Counted from the first letter of the stretch, positions 8,950 to 17,916 are shown. The stretch is 64,000 nt of DNA from Paenibacillus_E qinlingensis_A (GCF_031455095.1 NZ_JAVDSB010000021.1:1-64000), one strand, 5' to 3'. Translations and numbers: made by a program. The notes: generated from the sequence alone by a model not told the origin.

Positions 8950-9525
8950 CTATTGATCAGAGCCCCACTCCTTCAAAAACTTCTGCTTAATCGCGTCGCG
9001 CGCGCGAAAAAGCCGCTGTCTCACAACACCTTCGGTCACGCAGAGTTCACTCGCCATATCCTTGTATGATAAATTATGGATCCATTTCATGGCGATAATC
9101 TGTCTATAAGCAGGATTAAGTTGATTGATATAGGCGATAACAGCCTCTCGCATCACCTTCATTTCAACCTCTATATCTGGAGCTGCCGAATATTCCGAAG
9201 TAGGGGCTGACTCTTTTAGTGAAAACAAGATTTCCGTTTCAAGCTCATCTCGGTTACGTTTATGTTTACGCAAATGATTTAAAGTTACGTTACGGGTAAG
9301 TCTTTTGAGCCAACTCTCATATTTATCAATCTCTGTTAATAACGGGGCTTTGTGAACGGCACGAAGAAAGGACTCCTGGATAATATCTTCCACAGCCGCG
9401 TGATCTCTCAAAATAAAGTTAATCATCGGATAAACGAGCAAGTAAAATTCTTTATAAATTTGCTCCTGCATGCTCTTATCTAATGTGTTAAAGTCGCTGT
9501 TAAATATCTCTCTCAGTGACTTCAT
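8950..9525 (-). CDS. ECF-type RNA polymerase sigma factor (orphan)
   Basis: A 191-residue sigma-70 family factor with only regions 2 and 4. Region 2 covers about residues 15-85 (AVEDIIQESFLRAV, then the DNA-contacting WLKRLTRNVTLNHLRKHKR). Region 4 covers about 130-185 with the helix-turn-helix LSYKDMASELCVTEGVVRQR. I chose the ATG at 9525, which has GGAGGGA just upstream, over an in-frame codon 36 bases earlier. No anti-sigma factor gene is adjacent, which is unusual for the class. No matching promoter motif could be identified. Confidence 0.9.
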   Translation of the reverse strand: MKSLREIFNSDFNTLDKSMQEQIYKEFYLLVYPMINFILRDHAAVEDIIQESFLRAVHKAPLLTEIDKYESWLKRLTRNVTLNHLRKHKRNRDELETEILFSLKESAPTSEYSAAPDIEVEMKVMREAVIAYINQLNPAYRQIIAMKWIHNLSYKDMASELCVTEGVVRQRLFRARDAIKQKFLKEWGSDQ

Positions 9526-9742
9526 CGTGTTCCCTCCTAGCCTACAGGTAAAAAGACCCAAAATGTATCTACCTTATTTTAGGATAAAAAGGGGGAGTAA
9601 ACAATCGTTCTGGTAAAATTAACGGAAAAATTTACCTTCGTGTCACGAGAACTGCTTTTTGACAGCGTCAACTTCATCTATTAAACTAATATTTAACTAA
9701 AAGTGTTCCAACTACCTATTTCCATCCGAAGGGATGAAGTCA

Positions 9743-10006
9743 ATGAATACGGATTTCGAAAACGATTTTAACACGTTGGTTACCAAAACAGCCGAGCTTA
9801 TTACCGGTGATTCGTCGCCAGAAATGATCGAGAAAATCAAAATATGGGCTTTCTTCAACCATGTTCATAAGGCTTTGCCTGCGCTCGCATCGCATTGGAA
9901 TCAATCTCATCCTGAAGCGAAGGCAGAGATGCGAAAGATTTTTGAGGAAATTCGTGCGCTCAATCAAGCGAAACAAGCAGCGAAGCCCGATCAAGCAGAT
10001 ACGTAG
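9743..10006 (+). CDS. Small hypothetical protein, 87 aa
   Basis: A small soluble, helical, charged protein with no membrane segment. An ATG at 9734 is in frame, but GAAGGG (9728-9733) would abut it; the ATG at 9743 sits 9 bases after that site and is the better start. The HVHKALPALASHWNQSHPEAKA region is its most distinctive part. It faintly recalls the DUF2573/YusU group of Bacillus proteins, but I cannot confirm that. It is divergent from the ECF sigma gene and ends at a terminator shared with the SDR gene. Confidence 0.72.
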   Translation: MNTDFENDFNTLVTKTAELITGDSSPEMIEKIKIWAFFNHVHKALPALASHWNQSHPEAKAEMRKIFEEIRALNQAKQAAKPDQADT

Positions 10007-10019
10007 CATATGCAGAAAA

Positions 10020-10057
10020 AAAAGCGACCCCAATCATCCGACTGGGAGTCGCTTTAT
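10020..10057. terminator. Bidirectional intrinsic terminator
   Basis: AAAGCGACCCCA pairs with TGGGAGTCGCTTT with one mismatch, flanked by A8 and TATTTTTTATT. It separates the convergent small gene and the SDR gene, whose last codons overlap it. Confidence 0.88.
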
Positions 10058-10830
10058 TTTTTATTCATAATACCAGTAGCTAGCTTATTGAATAGTCGAG
10101 GAAACATATGAAACAATTTGACGCCAGCACCTGCTACAAAAGGCAGGTTCTTCTCGGGAATGTTTTTCTCTACGGCATGAATAAGTTCTTTAACAACTTT
10201 TTCTGGCTTCAGCATAAACCAGGCAATGTTCTTCACATAGTTACCGCTCGGGTCCGCTTTGTCGAAAAATGGTGTCGCAATCGGGCCAGGGTTAATCGCT
10301 GTTACCACTACCCCCGTATTCGCTAGTTCCATTCGCAAACTATTCGTAAATCCAAGGACAGCATGCTTCGTTGCGGAATAAGCTGTTGATTTGGCAGAGC
10401 CGATTTTCCCCGCCATCGACGCAATATTAACGATATGCCCATTACCTGCGCTCAACATATGCGGGAGAACAGCTTTCGTACATCTTACGAGCCCAAGGTA
10501 GTTCACATCCATCATCTCTTCAAAATGAGCAAGAGGCGCCTCAACAAAAGCTTCGAATATGCCATAACCGGCATTGTTAATCAGTATATCAATACGCCCA
10601 AATTCAGCGATAATTCGACTCACAACTTCATTAACCTCATCTGTCTTTGTAACATCCATAGCGTAGACGGCATGCCGTCCTTTCAAGCTGGAAGCAATTT
10701 GTTGCAGTTGATCTGTACGCCGTGCCGTTAACACAGGAATAGCACCCTTAGCTGCAAATTGTTGAGCCATTAAAGCCCCAATCCCACTTGAAGCACCTGT
10801 AATTAAGACGACCTTGTTCTTAATGTCCAA
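10054..10830 (-). CDS. Short-chain dehydrogenase/reductase (SDR)
   Basis: A classical NAD(P)-binding SDR of about 258 residues. The cofactor site is TGASSGIG near the N-terminus, followed by NNAG, a catalytic Ser in NIASMAG and the YSATK (YxxxK) active site. An ATG at 10854 would add eight residues, but its codons overlap GGAGGGA (10841-10847); the TTG at 10830, ten bases after that site, fits both the ribosome binding site and the normal family start (MDIKNKVVLITG). The hydrophobic C-terminal part could associate with membranes. Substrate unknown. Confidence 0.9.
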   Translation of the reverse strand: MDIKNKVVLITGASSGIGALMAQQFAAKGAIPVLTARRTDQLQQIASSLKGRHAVYAMDVTKTDEVNEVVSRIIAEFGRIDILINNAGYGIFEAFVEAPLAHFEEMMDVNYLGLVRCTKAVLPHMLSAGNGHIVNIASMAGKIGSAKSTAYSATKHAVLGFTNSLRMELANTGVVVTAINPGPIATPFFDKADPSGNYVKNIAWFMLKPEKVVKELIHAVEKNIPEKNLPFVAGAGVKLFHMFPRLFNKLATGIMNKK

Positions 10831-10905
10831 CCTGTTCCGCTCCCTCCAACGCATAAAAAAAAGGAGTTACCATGATCTAGGTACTCCGTACGTTTCTTAC
10901 TTATA

Positions 10906-11364
10906 TTACGTAATTATTACTTGAATGTCTAGTTCACCAATGCCATCCATAATTAATGGAATCGTTAATGCTTTCTTCGGCACAAATCCTGCTGCCGTAG
11001 CAGATTGGACCAACTTCGGTGGCGTGATGTCTACCCGTACGCCTTGATTAAAGAGCATCGTGCTCGCATTCCCACTGATCATATTGCCCAGTTCCGAAAT
11101 GGCACTCTTCCCCATTTCATCCATCTCCGTGACAACGAATCCACCCATCATGGCAGATACCATTTTCAAAGCAACATCTTCAGCTAAGCCAAAGACCACA
11201 TCGCCTTCCATTTGCCCAGTCATCCCGATTTGGATCCAGATATAATTTTCCACAAATTTGACGTCTTTAATGCCGAGCTGCCCAGTTGTTGGGCGAATGT
11301 TAGCAACTTGCTCGATGACGATTCTAGCCGACTCCAAAAAGGGATTAATGTACTCAGCCTTCAT
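10906..11364 (-). CDS. CheX-family chemotaxis protein (CheY-P phosphatase type)
   Basis: A 152-residue cytoplasmic protein matching the CheX/CheC fold. It has the hallmark helix SAISELGNMISGNA with the E-x2-N pair that dephosphorylates CheY-P, and a conserved GDVVFGL strand earlier. CheX proteins usually act as dimers. No other chemotaxis gene is adjacent, though a HemAT-like transducer lies at 61156. The start has GGAGC at short spacing. It is divergent from the PAS histidine kinase. Confidence 0.88.
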   Translation of the reverse strand: MKAEYINPFLESARIVIEQVANIRPTTGQLGIKDVKFVENYIWIQIGMTGQMEGDVVFGLAEDVALKMVSAMMGGFVVTEMDEMGKSAISELGNMISGNASTMLFNQGVRVDITPPKLVQSATAAGFVPKKALTIPLIMDGIGELDIQVIIT

Positions 11365-11643
11365 AGCTCCGCTCCGATCTCATTTGCGAATAAGTTCCAC
11401 AGAAAAACGACCTTTTTCAACATTATACATAAAATTTTAGGACAAGTATACTGTCAATTTAACAAAAATAGTTCTAACTACTCAGATACATACCCCCACT
11501 TCAACCTTCATACTTAAATTGTCGAAGCCTGTAATTGCCAGAAATGAAATTATTTAAGGAGATTAACATTGGTAAATTATACAATATATTAGCTATATCT
11601 GTTAAACTATTAAAATAATCTCGAAAAGGAGAGCTGAGAGTCA

Positions 11644-13323
11644 ATGACGATGAACCCCCCTCCTGCAAGTGCGCGGAAATTATCGAAGTACTTCGTATGT
11701 ATCGTAGTGCTCTTCGGTGTAGATTTATTTGGATTACAACAGCTAGCTTTTTTTCAACATAATCGCCTGGCAAGTATTTCTCTTGATTGCGGCGTATTCG
11801 TCGTATTCATGATACTTCTCTTATTCATAATTAAGTTACTCCAACAACGTGAAAATACGATTTCAGAAACGTCTGAGCGATATAAATCACTGTTTGATAA
11901 CCATCCTGATTCCATCATTTCTTTCAGTTTGGATGGCGATATCCTGTCTTCCAATCATGGGCTTGAAAGCCTTCTTGGTTTGGGAGAAGAATCATCAAAA
12001 TCCGCCTCTTTTCTTCCTATGATTCACCCGCCTGATCTACTCAAAACATTGCACCATTTTCAAGTGGCCTCTGAAGGAATGCCCCAAAACTTTGATGCTT
12101 CTTTCTTACATCAGAATGGATTTCCTATCCCTTCTAATGTAACTTTTGTTCCGACGAAGGTGGGAAACCAAATTGTTGGGGTTTATGCTATTCTCAAAGA
12201 CTTGACGGAAATAAGAGAACAGAAGAAAGAAATTGATAAGCTGTATAAACAAAATCAACTCATTCTAAACTCGGTTTCAGAAGGCATTTATGGCATTGAC
12301 ACGAATGGACGAACTATTTTTTGGAATAAAGCAGCAGAAGCGATCACGGGTTGGAAAGTAGACGAAATGCTTGGAAGACGAATACATAATGTAATACGTC
12401 CTGTTCATCAGGATGGTACCTTCGTAATTCCCGAGGAAAACGCGACAGTCAATACCATGCTTCAGCGAGAAGGTTCGGTTCTTAATAAAGATGTATTTTG
12501 GAAAAAGGATGGGGCCAGCTTCCCCGTTGAATATATGTCTAGCCCTATGCTCGATGGCGGCGGTCAGCTTCTTGGTACCGTTATTACATTCAACGACATT
12601 ACGGAATTGAAGAAAACGCAGGAATTATTAATAAAATCTGATAAACTATCAGCTGTAGGACAATTGGCTGCCGGTGTCGCACATGAAATCCGCAATCCAC
12701 TGACTGCCTTAAAAGGATTCCTCAAGCTGCTCACAACGAGCACTTCAAAGGAGCAGTATTACATTGAAATTATGCAAAAGGAACTTCAGCGTATAGAATT
12801 TATTGTGAACGAGTTTTTGTTAGTTTCCAAACCACAGGCTACGCACTTCGTTACTAGCACGCTGCATCCGATTATCATGAGCACGGTCGAATTACTTCAG
12901 CCTCAAGCATTACTCAGTAACATTGAAATTGAGACAGAGGTTGACGCTGGACTTCCGCCAGTTACTTGTGATGTGAATCAAGTTAAACAGGTCTTTATTA
13001 ATATTATGAAAAATGCCATAGAGTCCATGTCGCAAGGCGGCAACCTGCGCATTTATGCTGAATTGAAAGGCACGGGAGATCACATCATCGTCCGCTTCGT
13101 GGATCAGGGGTGCGGCATCGCACCTGAACGCCTCCCTAAACTTGGGGAACCTTTCTACAGCACGAAAGAAAAAGGAACTGGACTCGGCTTAATGGTTTGT
13201 TATCGCATCATTGAAGCGCATGGGGGTTTCATGAAAATAAGCAGTAAACTTACGGAGGGGACGATCGTTGAGATTACTCTGCCGACTACAACTTACCTAT
13301 CTAAAGGAGCAGCAACAGGATGA
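11644..13323 (+). CDS. Membrane histidine kinase with two PAS domains
   Basis: A 559-residue sensor kinase. Two hydrophobic segments (about 18-38 and 50-67) are followed by PAS domains at about 78-190 and 200-315. The HisKA dimerisation helix carries AAGVAHEIRNPLTALKG with phospho-acceptor His347. The ATPase domain shows NAIESM (N box), DQGCGI (G1) and TGLGL (G2). The layout resembles Bacillus sporulation-type kinases (KinE/KinB group), which feed a phosphorelay rather than a cognate regulator, and there is no response regulator gene alongside. The stop overlaps the start of the following HAD gene by four bases. Confidence 0.93.
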   Translation: MTMNPPPASARKLSKYFVCIVVLFGVDLFGLQQLAFFQHNRLASISLDCGVFVVFMILLLFIIKLLQQRENTISETSERYKSLFDNHPDSIISFSLDGDILSSNHGLESLLGLGEESSKSASFLPMIHPPDLLKTLHHFQVASEGMPQNFDASFLHQNGFPIPSNVTFVPTKVGNQIVGVYAILKDLTEIREQKKEIDKLYKQNQLILNSVSEGIYGIDTNGRTIFWNKAAEAITGWKVDEMLGRRIHNVIRPVHQDGTFVIPEENATVNTMLQREGSVLNKDVFWKKDGASFPVEYMSSPMLDGGGQLLGTVITFNDITELKKTQELLIKSDKLSAVGQLAAGVAHEIRNPLTALKGFLKLLTTSTSKEQYYIEIMQKELQRIEFIVNEFLLVSKPQATHFVTSTLHPIIMSTVELLQPQALLSNIEIETEVDAGLPPVTCDVNQVKQVFINIMKNAIESMSQGGNLRIYAELKGTGDHIIVRFVDQGCGIAPERLPKLGEPFYSTKEKGTGLGLMVCYRIIEAHGGFMKISSKLTEGTIVEITLPTTTYLSKGAATG

Positions 13324-14117
13324 ACGGATTTCTGATCGATCTCGATGGAACACTTTACAGAGGACATGAGCCTATCCCTGGTGCCGCAGCTTTCCTGGAA
13401 TGGCTGCACCAGGAGCAATTGCCTTACTTATTGGTGACGAACAATTCGTCCCGCACCCCAGAGCAGGTAGCCGAGCATCTGCAAGCGCTCGGCATCGAAG
13501 TGCCCGCAGACGCCGTCTACACCTCTTCGCAGGCGGCTGCACAGTACTTGAGCGAGCAGCACGCGGGTCATCGCGTGCATATGATCGGCGAAGACGGCTT
13601 GCGGATCGCACTGGACGCAGCCGGCTTCGCCCTAGATGAGACGACGCCGGATTACGTCGTCCAAGGCATTGATCGCAGCTTCACCTATGGGAAGCTGACG
13701 GAAGCGGTCCGCCATTTGAAACATGGTGCGACCTATGTTTTAACCAATCCCGACCGGCTGCTGCCGTCGGATGGAGGGCTAATGCCAGGGGCAGGCACCC
13801 TGGCAGCTGCGATCACCGCCGCCTCCGGCGTGAAGCCGGTGGTGATCGGTAAGCCTTCGCCGATCATTATGGCGTATGCCATTGAGCGGCTTGGTCTGCC
13901 TGCCGCCGATGTCTGGGTCATCGGCGATAACGTGCACACCGACATCCGCGGAGGCGCGATAGCGGGGTGCCGCACGGCACTTGTGCTGACTGGCGTCGCC
14001 ACGCCAGACAATGTGCACGAGCAGCTGGCGTCGGCTGGCTTGACGCCGGACTTGGTCTGCGCGGATTTACCGCATTTCATAGCGCAGCTGAATGCATTAG
14101 CTGCATCGGGCAATTAA
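13320..14117 (+). CDS. HAD-IIA hydrolase (YutF/NagD-like)
   Basis: A 265-residue phosphatase of the HAD subfamily IIA. Motif I is LIDLDGTLYRG with nucleophile Asp7, motif II VTNNSSR, motif III Lys in VVIGKPSP, motif IV GDNVHTDIRGG. The length and start fit the TIGR01457/YutF group acting on small phosphorylated substrates such as p-nitrophenyl phosphate in vitro. It is coupled to the kinase gene through ATGA. From about 13450 the DNA is much richer in GC than the kinase gene, with many GCG/CGC codons, which may mark a different history for this gene. Confidence 0.92.
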   Translation: MNGFLIDLDGTLYRGHEPIPGAAAFLEWLHQEQLPYLLVTNNSSRTPEQVAEHLQALGIEVPADAVYTSSQAAAQYLSEQHAGHRVHMIGEDGLRIALDAAGFALDETTPDYVVQGIDRSFTYGKLTEAVRHLKHGATYVLTNPDRLLPSDGGLMPGAGTLAAAITAASGVKPVVIGKPSPIIMAYAIERLGLPAADVWVIGDNVHTDIRGGAIAGCRTALVLTGVATPDNVHEQLASAGLTPDLVCADLPHFIAQLNALAASGN

Positions 14118-14156
14118 GCGATAGCTGTAGCTGCTCTTACGGGCTTAAATAGAAGA

Positions 14157-14182
14157 AAACCTGCGAATGTGCAGGTTTTTTT
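14157..14182 (+). terminator. Intrinsic terminator after the HAD-IIA gene
   Basis: AAAACCTGC, a GAAT loop and GTGCAGGTTTT are followed by seven T residues. The stem core is also a copy of the interspersed CCTGCGAATNTGCAGG repeat found in the next 170 bases. Confidence 0.85.
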
Positions 14183-14338
14183 CTTCGTTTTACTCCTGTA
14201 ACAGCCAAATTCCTGCGAATGTGCATCCTTTTATCCTCAATTTGCGATTCCAAGAGGAATTGGCTAAGAAAGCCTGCAGATTCGCAGGTATTTCATATTT
14301 TCGGGATAAATCCCTCAGAAAGCCTGCAGATTCGCAGC
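14160..14338. repeat. Four copies of a 16-bp interspersed dyad repeat
   Basis: CCTGCGAATGTGCAGG occurs at 14160, and a variant ending CATCC at 14212. Two inverted copies, GCCTGCAGATTCGCAG, lie at 14272 and 14321, both preceded by AGAAA. Each is a small dyad (CCTGC/GCAGG) around GAATNT. The stretch between the HAD-IIA gene and the small membrane protein gene holds nothing else that I can see. Confidence 0.75.
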
Positions 14339-14351
14339 CTTTTCCATCACC

Positions 14352-14507
14352 TCATGATCTACCTAACCGTATCCCTCTAATTAAACAAAACAGTCCCACT
14401 AGCATGATAAAACCTGTCGACCATGCAAAGGTAAAGTCATTCTTATAAACCATGAAAGCACCCAGACAAATTAAAACAATTCCCATCACTATATTATATA
14501 ATTTCAT
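14352..14507 (-). CDS. Small membrane protein, 51 aa
   Basis: A short gene translating to 51 residues that begin MKLYNIVMGIVLICLGAFM. Two hydrophobic stretches (about 4-20 and 29-43) are joined by a short polar turn (YKNDFTFAW), and the protein ends in basic residues IRGIRLGRS, so a two-helix hairpin membrane protein is likely. AAAGGAG sits 6 bases before the ATG. It lies downstream of the PadR terminator on the same strand and has no recognised family. Confidence 0.72.
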   Translation of the reverse strand: MKLYNIVMGIVLICLGAFMVYKNDFTFAWSTGFIMLVGLFCLIRGIRLGRS

Positions 14508-14559
14508 GATGTCTCCTTTGTTCAATAGCAGTATAGTAGTTATCCTACCAATAATGCCT

Positions 14560-14606
14560 TATAAAATCAAAAACCGCACTACCTTATTCATCAAGGCAGT
14601 GCGGTT
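14560..14606 (-). terminator. Intrinsic terminator of the MFS-PadR operon
   Basis: On the minus strand AACCGCACTGCCTT pairs with AAGGTAGTGCGGTT around a short loop, followed by TTTTTGATTTT. Confidence 0.9.
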
Positions 14607-14633
14607 CTTCTTTGCACTCTTTCGTTTTCTCCC

Positions 14634-15212
14634 TTACTCAATCCGATCCCAATCCACGTCGAGCTCCGAATTCCGCTCCTGCAGCCGCCCCTCGCGGGCA
14701 TCACGCTGCAACTCTTCTAGCCACTTTAACTCGGTAAAAGCACGCTTATAGCTCCCGACCATCATCTGCAAGACGACGCGTGGAACAATGTTGATATGCT
14801 CGTGGTATAAGCTTTTCATCTTGTTCATAATCATTTTCTGTTCCAAGATTTTATGTTCAAGAATATCCGCAATTTTGGCTTGGTCGCCATGAACGGTAAA
14901 CGGCAGAGCGACATAGAGAGGATGATAATGCTTAATCTCCTCATGCAATTGATGGGACAATAGTTCTTGAAACTTTCGCTTACCCGCTTCTGTGATTTGA
15001 TAAATGGTCTTCTCGGGCCGATTCGTATCCCGCACGACTTCTAGTGCCTCTACAAGCCCCTCTTTATGCAGCTGATCCATTGCATAGTAGAGCGAGCCAT
15101 CCTGCAGCTTCATATAATTCGTCATGCCGCGTTCTTTCATCGTTTGGCGAATCTCATAGGTATGCCGATTGGCTTCCATTAATAGTCCGAGAATGACCAG
15201 CTTTATCGACAT
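14634..15212 (-). CDS. PadR-family transcriptional regulator
   Basis: A 192-residue regulator. The N-terminal winged helix (1-90) shows ILGLLMEANRHTYEIRQTM and GSLYYAMDQLHKEGLVE, typical of PadR proteins. The longer C-terminal part is a coiled-coil dimerisation region of the PadR subfamily-2 (AphA-like) type. It lies 13 bases after the MFS efflux gene in the same operon. PadR regulators commonly repress their neighbouring drug-efflux pump and release DNA when the drug binds. A candidate operator lies ahead of the MFS gene at 16769-16797. Confidence 0.93.
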   Translation of the reverse strand: MSIKLVILGLLMEANRHTYEIRQTMKERGMTNYMKLQDGSLYYAMDQLHKEGLVEALEVVRDTNRPEKTIYQITEAGKRKFQELLSHQLHEEIKHYHPLYVALPFTVHGDQAKIADILEHKILEQKMIMNKMKSLYHEHINIVPRVVLQMMVGSYKRAFTELKWLEELQRDAREGRLQERNSELDVDWDRIE

Positions 15213-15225
15213 ATGTGTAAACCTC

Positions 15226-16752
15226 CTAGTGTCCTACTGGTACATCTCCTTTAACAGGCGCTTTACCAACTTCTAGTTTAGCATTTCCCATTAATAAAAT
15301 GAACGCAAGACCTAGTACGGCTAACACGATCGTGGTTTGGAATACCACAGCAATGGAATCTGCCAACGCCGCCAGCAGTTTATGCAAGACTTCCGTTGGT
15401 ATATTCGCTCTCACTTCAGGTTGAAGCAGCATACGCGCATCGTGAAACTTTTCTGCCATCGCTGGATCATTTAGTGAAGTGGTAATATTGTCTTTTAATG
15501 CATTCACTTGAATACTACCGAATATCGCAACCCCGATGGCAGAACCAACGGAACGAAAGAATGCAACTAAGGAGGTTACCGTACCTCTGCGACGGAAATC
15601 AACTTTGTGAAGTGCAGACATGGATGTAATTGGGAAACAAGCGCCAATCCCCAGCCCTAGAATAATCATATAGGTAGTAATGACCCATCGCTCGGAATCT
15701 ATGGAAATGCCGCCAAGCAGCGATGTCGCTACAAGCAGAAGTGCCACAGAGACAAGCAGTACATTCCGGTAAGAGAATTTACCGATAAATCTTCCACCTA
15801 ACGCGCTACTTACGACAACACCAAGCATCATAGGCGTTAATGTCGAGCCAGCAGATGTTGCAGATCCTTCGAATACACCTTGAATAAACAAAGGAATGTA
15901 CGTACCTGCGGAGATCAGCACAGCTCCATAAGCAAAGCTTACGCCCATACTTGAAGTAAACAAACGGTTTTTGAACAAATCAAGCGGGACAATGGGCTCT
16001 GCTGCATGTTTCTCAATGAGAAGAAAGCCAGCAAGCAGGACAACAAAACCAGCGAATAAACCAATAATCAGCATGGAATCCCACGCATACTCTTTTCCGC
16101 CAAACTCTAAGGCGAACATTAATGAAACAATAGCAGCCGTTAAAACAACCGTTCCAGACCAATCAATTTTAGCCTTACTATGTTCCACCTTCTCGTGGTA
16201 GAAGAAAATAATCATTAGCAGTGAAATAATACCTAACGGCAAATTGATAAAGAAAATCCATTCCCAAGTAACATGATCTGTGAAATAGGCACCAATAATA
16301 GGGCCAAGCACGCTGGATAATCCGAAGACAGCTCCGAATAAGCCTTGCATTTTACCCCGTTTCTCTGGAGGGAAAATATCAAAAATAATAGCAAAGGTAA
16401 TCGGCATTAATGCACCGCCACCTATCCCTTGAATAGCGCGGTAAATGATCAACTGCGTCATCGATGATGCTGTTCCACACAGGGCAGATCCAATCATAAA
16501 GACGACGATTCCGATAATGAAAAATAATTTGCGGCCATACATATCGGATAATTTACCGAATATCGGCATCGCCGCCACATTGGCAATCAGATAGGCCGAG
16601 AATACCCAGACGAATTGGCTGAAGCCACCTAGCTTGGATACAATCGTCGGCATCGCCGTGGAAACAATCGTCTGATCCAAAGATGCCAACAAAAGTCCCA
16701 GCATCAAGCCCACTACGGTCCAGGTCGGATTTGATTTACGTGTTAAAGACAT
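15226..16752 (-). CDS. DHA2-family (14-TM) MFS drug exporter
   Basis: A 508-residue proton-coupled exporter. Motif A is GKLSDMYGRK after helix 2, motif C is the Gly/Pro-rich GAVFGLSSVLGPIIGA in helix 5, and LDQTIVSTAMPTI in helix 1 is the DHA2 signature (motif D1). About fourteen hydrophobic segments fit the EmrB/QacA group. The ATG at 16752 has GAGGAGA 8 bases upstream; the longer frame back to 16803 lacks a binding site and covers the operator-like repeat. It forms an operon with padR, suggesting drug-inducible efflux. Confidence 0.94.
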   Translation of the reverse strand: MSLTRKSNPTWTVVGLMLGLLLASLDQTIVSTAMPTIVSKLGGFSQFVWVFSAYLIANVAAMPIFGKLSDMYGRKLFFIIGIVVFMIGSALCGTASSMTQLIIYRAIQGIGGGALMPITFAIIFDIFPPEKRGKMQGLFGAVFGLSSVLGPIIGAYFTDHVTWEWIFFINLPLGIISLLMIIFFYHEKVEHSKAKIDWSGTVVLTAAIVSLMFALEFGGKEYAWDSMLIIGLFAGFVVLLAGFLLIEKHAAEPIVPLDLFKNRLFTSSMGVSFAYGAVLISAGTYIPLFIQGVFEGSATSAGSTLTPMMLGVVVSSALGGRFIGKFSYRNVLLVSVALLLVATSLLGGISIDSERWVITTYMIILGLGIGACFPITSMSALHKVDFRRRGTVTSLVAFFRSVGSAIGVAIFGSIQVNALKDNITTSLNDPAMAEKFHDARMLLQPEVRANIPTEVLHKLLAALADSIAVVFQTTIVLAVLGLAFILLMGNAKLEVGKAPVKGDVPVGH

Positions 16753-16768
16753 AGGGTGAGTCTCCTCA

Positions 16769-16797
16769 ATAATTATTTTAATTACATAAATTATTAT
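16769..16797 (-). promoter_or_regulatory. Candidate PadR operator (imperfect inverted repeat)
   Basis: ATAATTATTT and AAATTATTAT form a 10-bp inverted repeat with one mismatch and a 9-base spacer, right before the ribosome binding site of the MFS gene. The sequence is AT-rich, so chance symmetry is possible. The place fits PadR autoregulation. Confidence 0.4.
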
Positions 16798-17013
16798 ATT
16801 CAAATTTGAGTATTTTTCAATTGAAAGTTTGGGTTATTTCCCACTGTACTTCGCTACCTTATGCACCATTCTCCACATTTATCCTGCCATGTTGCCTAGT
16901 TAGCACTTCCTATCATATAATAAAGTAAGAAAAGGTTTTTATTCCCTTTACAATTTCGATAAATTTTATTTGTACCTTAGGCACCCTAAATCTAACTTGC
17001 AGGAGGTAATCTC

Positions 17014-17916
17014 ATGAATATGAACCAGTTAGAAACCCTGCTCACGATTTCCAAGACGATGAGCTTCCGTAAAGCTGGTGAAATTCTAAACTTGACCCAA
17101 CCTGCCGTTTCCGCGCAAATAAAAAGTCTTGAGGATGAATTCGGTACGATTCTGATCGATCGTAATCAGCCCGTCACTTTAACGGATAGTGGAAAACTTT
17201 TCTTAGAACATGCAGAGAAAATATTGCGGATCACGAGTGACCTGAAACAGCGTCTTTCCGATCTTAGCCAAACACCACAAGGGCATATCCATATTGGCAC
17301 AACAACTTCCATTGCCATGCAGATATTACCTAGGGTCCTCTCCTATTTCCAAGATCAATTCCCGCTGATCAAAACAACGATTCATTCCATGACTTCATCT
17401 CAGATCATGACATCCGTGGAAAATGGTCATATCGATATTGGGATCACGTATTTGTTTGAGAAAAATCCAGCACTGGAGACGTCCGTGCTTTACTATGATA
17501 ATTTTGAACTCATCGTCTCCACGCACCATCCTCTTAGCCGTTTCACACATTTATCGATCGAAAAACTTAGAAACATTCCGTTTATCATGCTTTCCCCAGA
17601 AACTGCCGGTCGACGTTTCGTCGATCAAATCTTCAAGTCCTACGATGTCTCGCCTCATATCGTCATGGAATTGTCTAGCAGTGAGGAAGTGAAGCGCATG
17701 GTCGAGTTAAATCTGGGTGTTGCGATCATTTCCAAAATGTCTGTTGCTGATGAACTGCGACATGGCTCATTGAAGATGGTAAAAGTGAACGAATTGGATA
17801 TTACCCATCCCGTAGGTGTAGTATATAAGTCAGGACGATACCTGAATTCTGCTATGCAACAATTTCTTCGCGATCTCAAAGGAATGCCTGAAACACAATT
17901 TATTGGTTCAGAATAG
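17014..17916 (+). CDS. LysR-family transcriptional regulator
   Basis: A 300-residue regulator. The N-terminal winged helix (1-60) contains FRKAGEILNLTQPAVSAQIKSLE, and the rest is the periplasmic-binding-protein-like effector domain with GHIHIGTTTSIA at its start. The ATG at 17014 follows CAGGAGGTAA; a second Met two codons later is also possible. It is divergent from the MFS/PadR operon and 23 bases ahead of hisJ on the same strand. Effector and targets cannot be read from the sequence; the CysL/CbbR-like branch is the closest impression. Confidence 0.92.
   Translation: MNMNQLETLLTISKTMSFRKAGEILNLTQPAVSAQIKSLEDEFGTILIDRNQPVTLTDSGKLFLEHAEKILRITSDLKQRLSDLSQTPQGHIHIGTTTSIAMQILPRVLSYFQDQFPLIKTTIHSMTSSQIMTSVENGHIDIGITYLFEKNPALETSVLYYDNFELIVSTHHPLSRFTHLSIEKLRNIPFIMLSPETAGRRFVDQIFKSYDVSPHIVMELSSSEEVKRMVELNLGVAIISKMSVADELRHGSLKMVKVNELDITHPVGVVYKSGRYLNSAMQQFLRDLKGMPETQFIGSE

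Noticed and set aside
10906..11364. FliM/FliY-type switch protein
   Set aside because: Lacks the N-terminal CheY-binding peptide and SPOA domain; the single E-x2-N helix fits CheX.
13372..14113. Long antisense and shifted frames in the HAD-IIA gene
   Set aside because: High GC removes stop codons; the HAD motifs define the real frame.
14452..14751. Plus-strand 99-codon frame opposite the PadR gene end
   Set aside because: Antisense shadow passing through a terminator; the minus-strand frames have clear family signatures.
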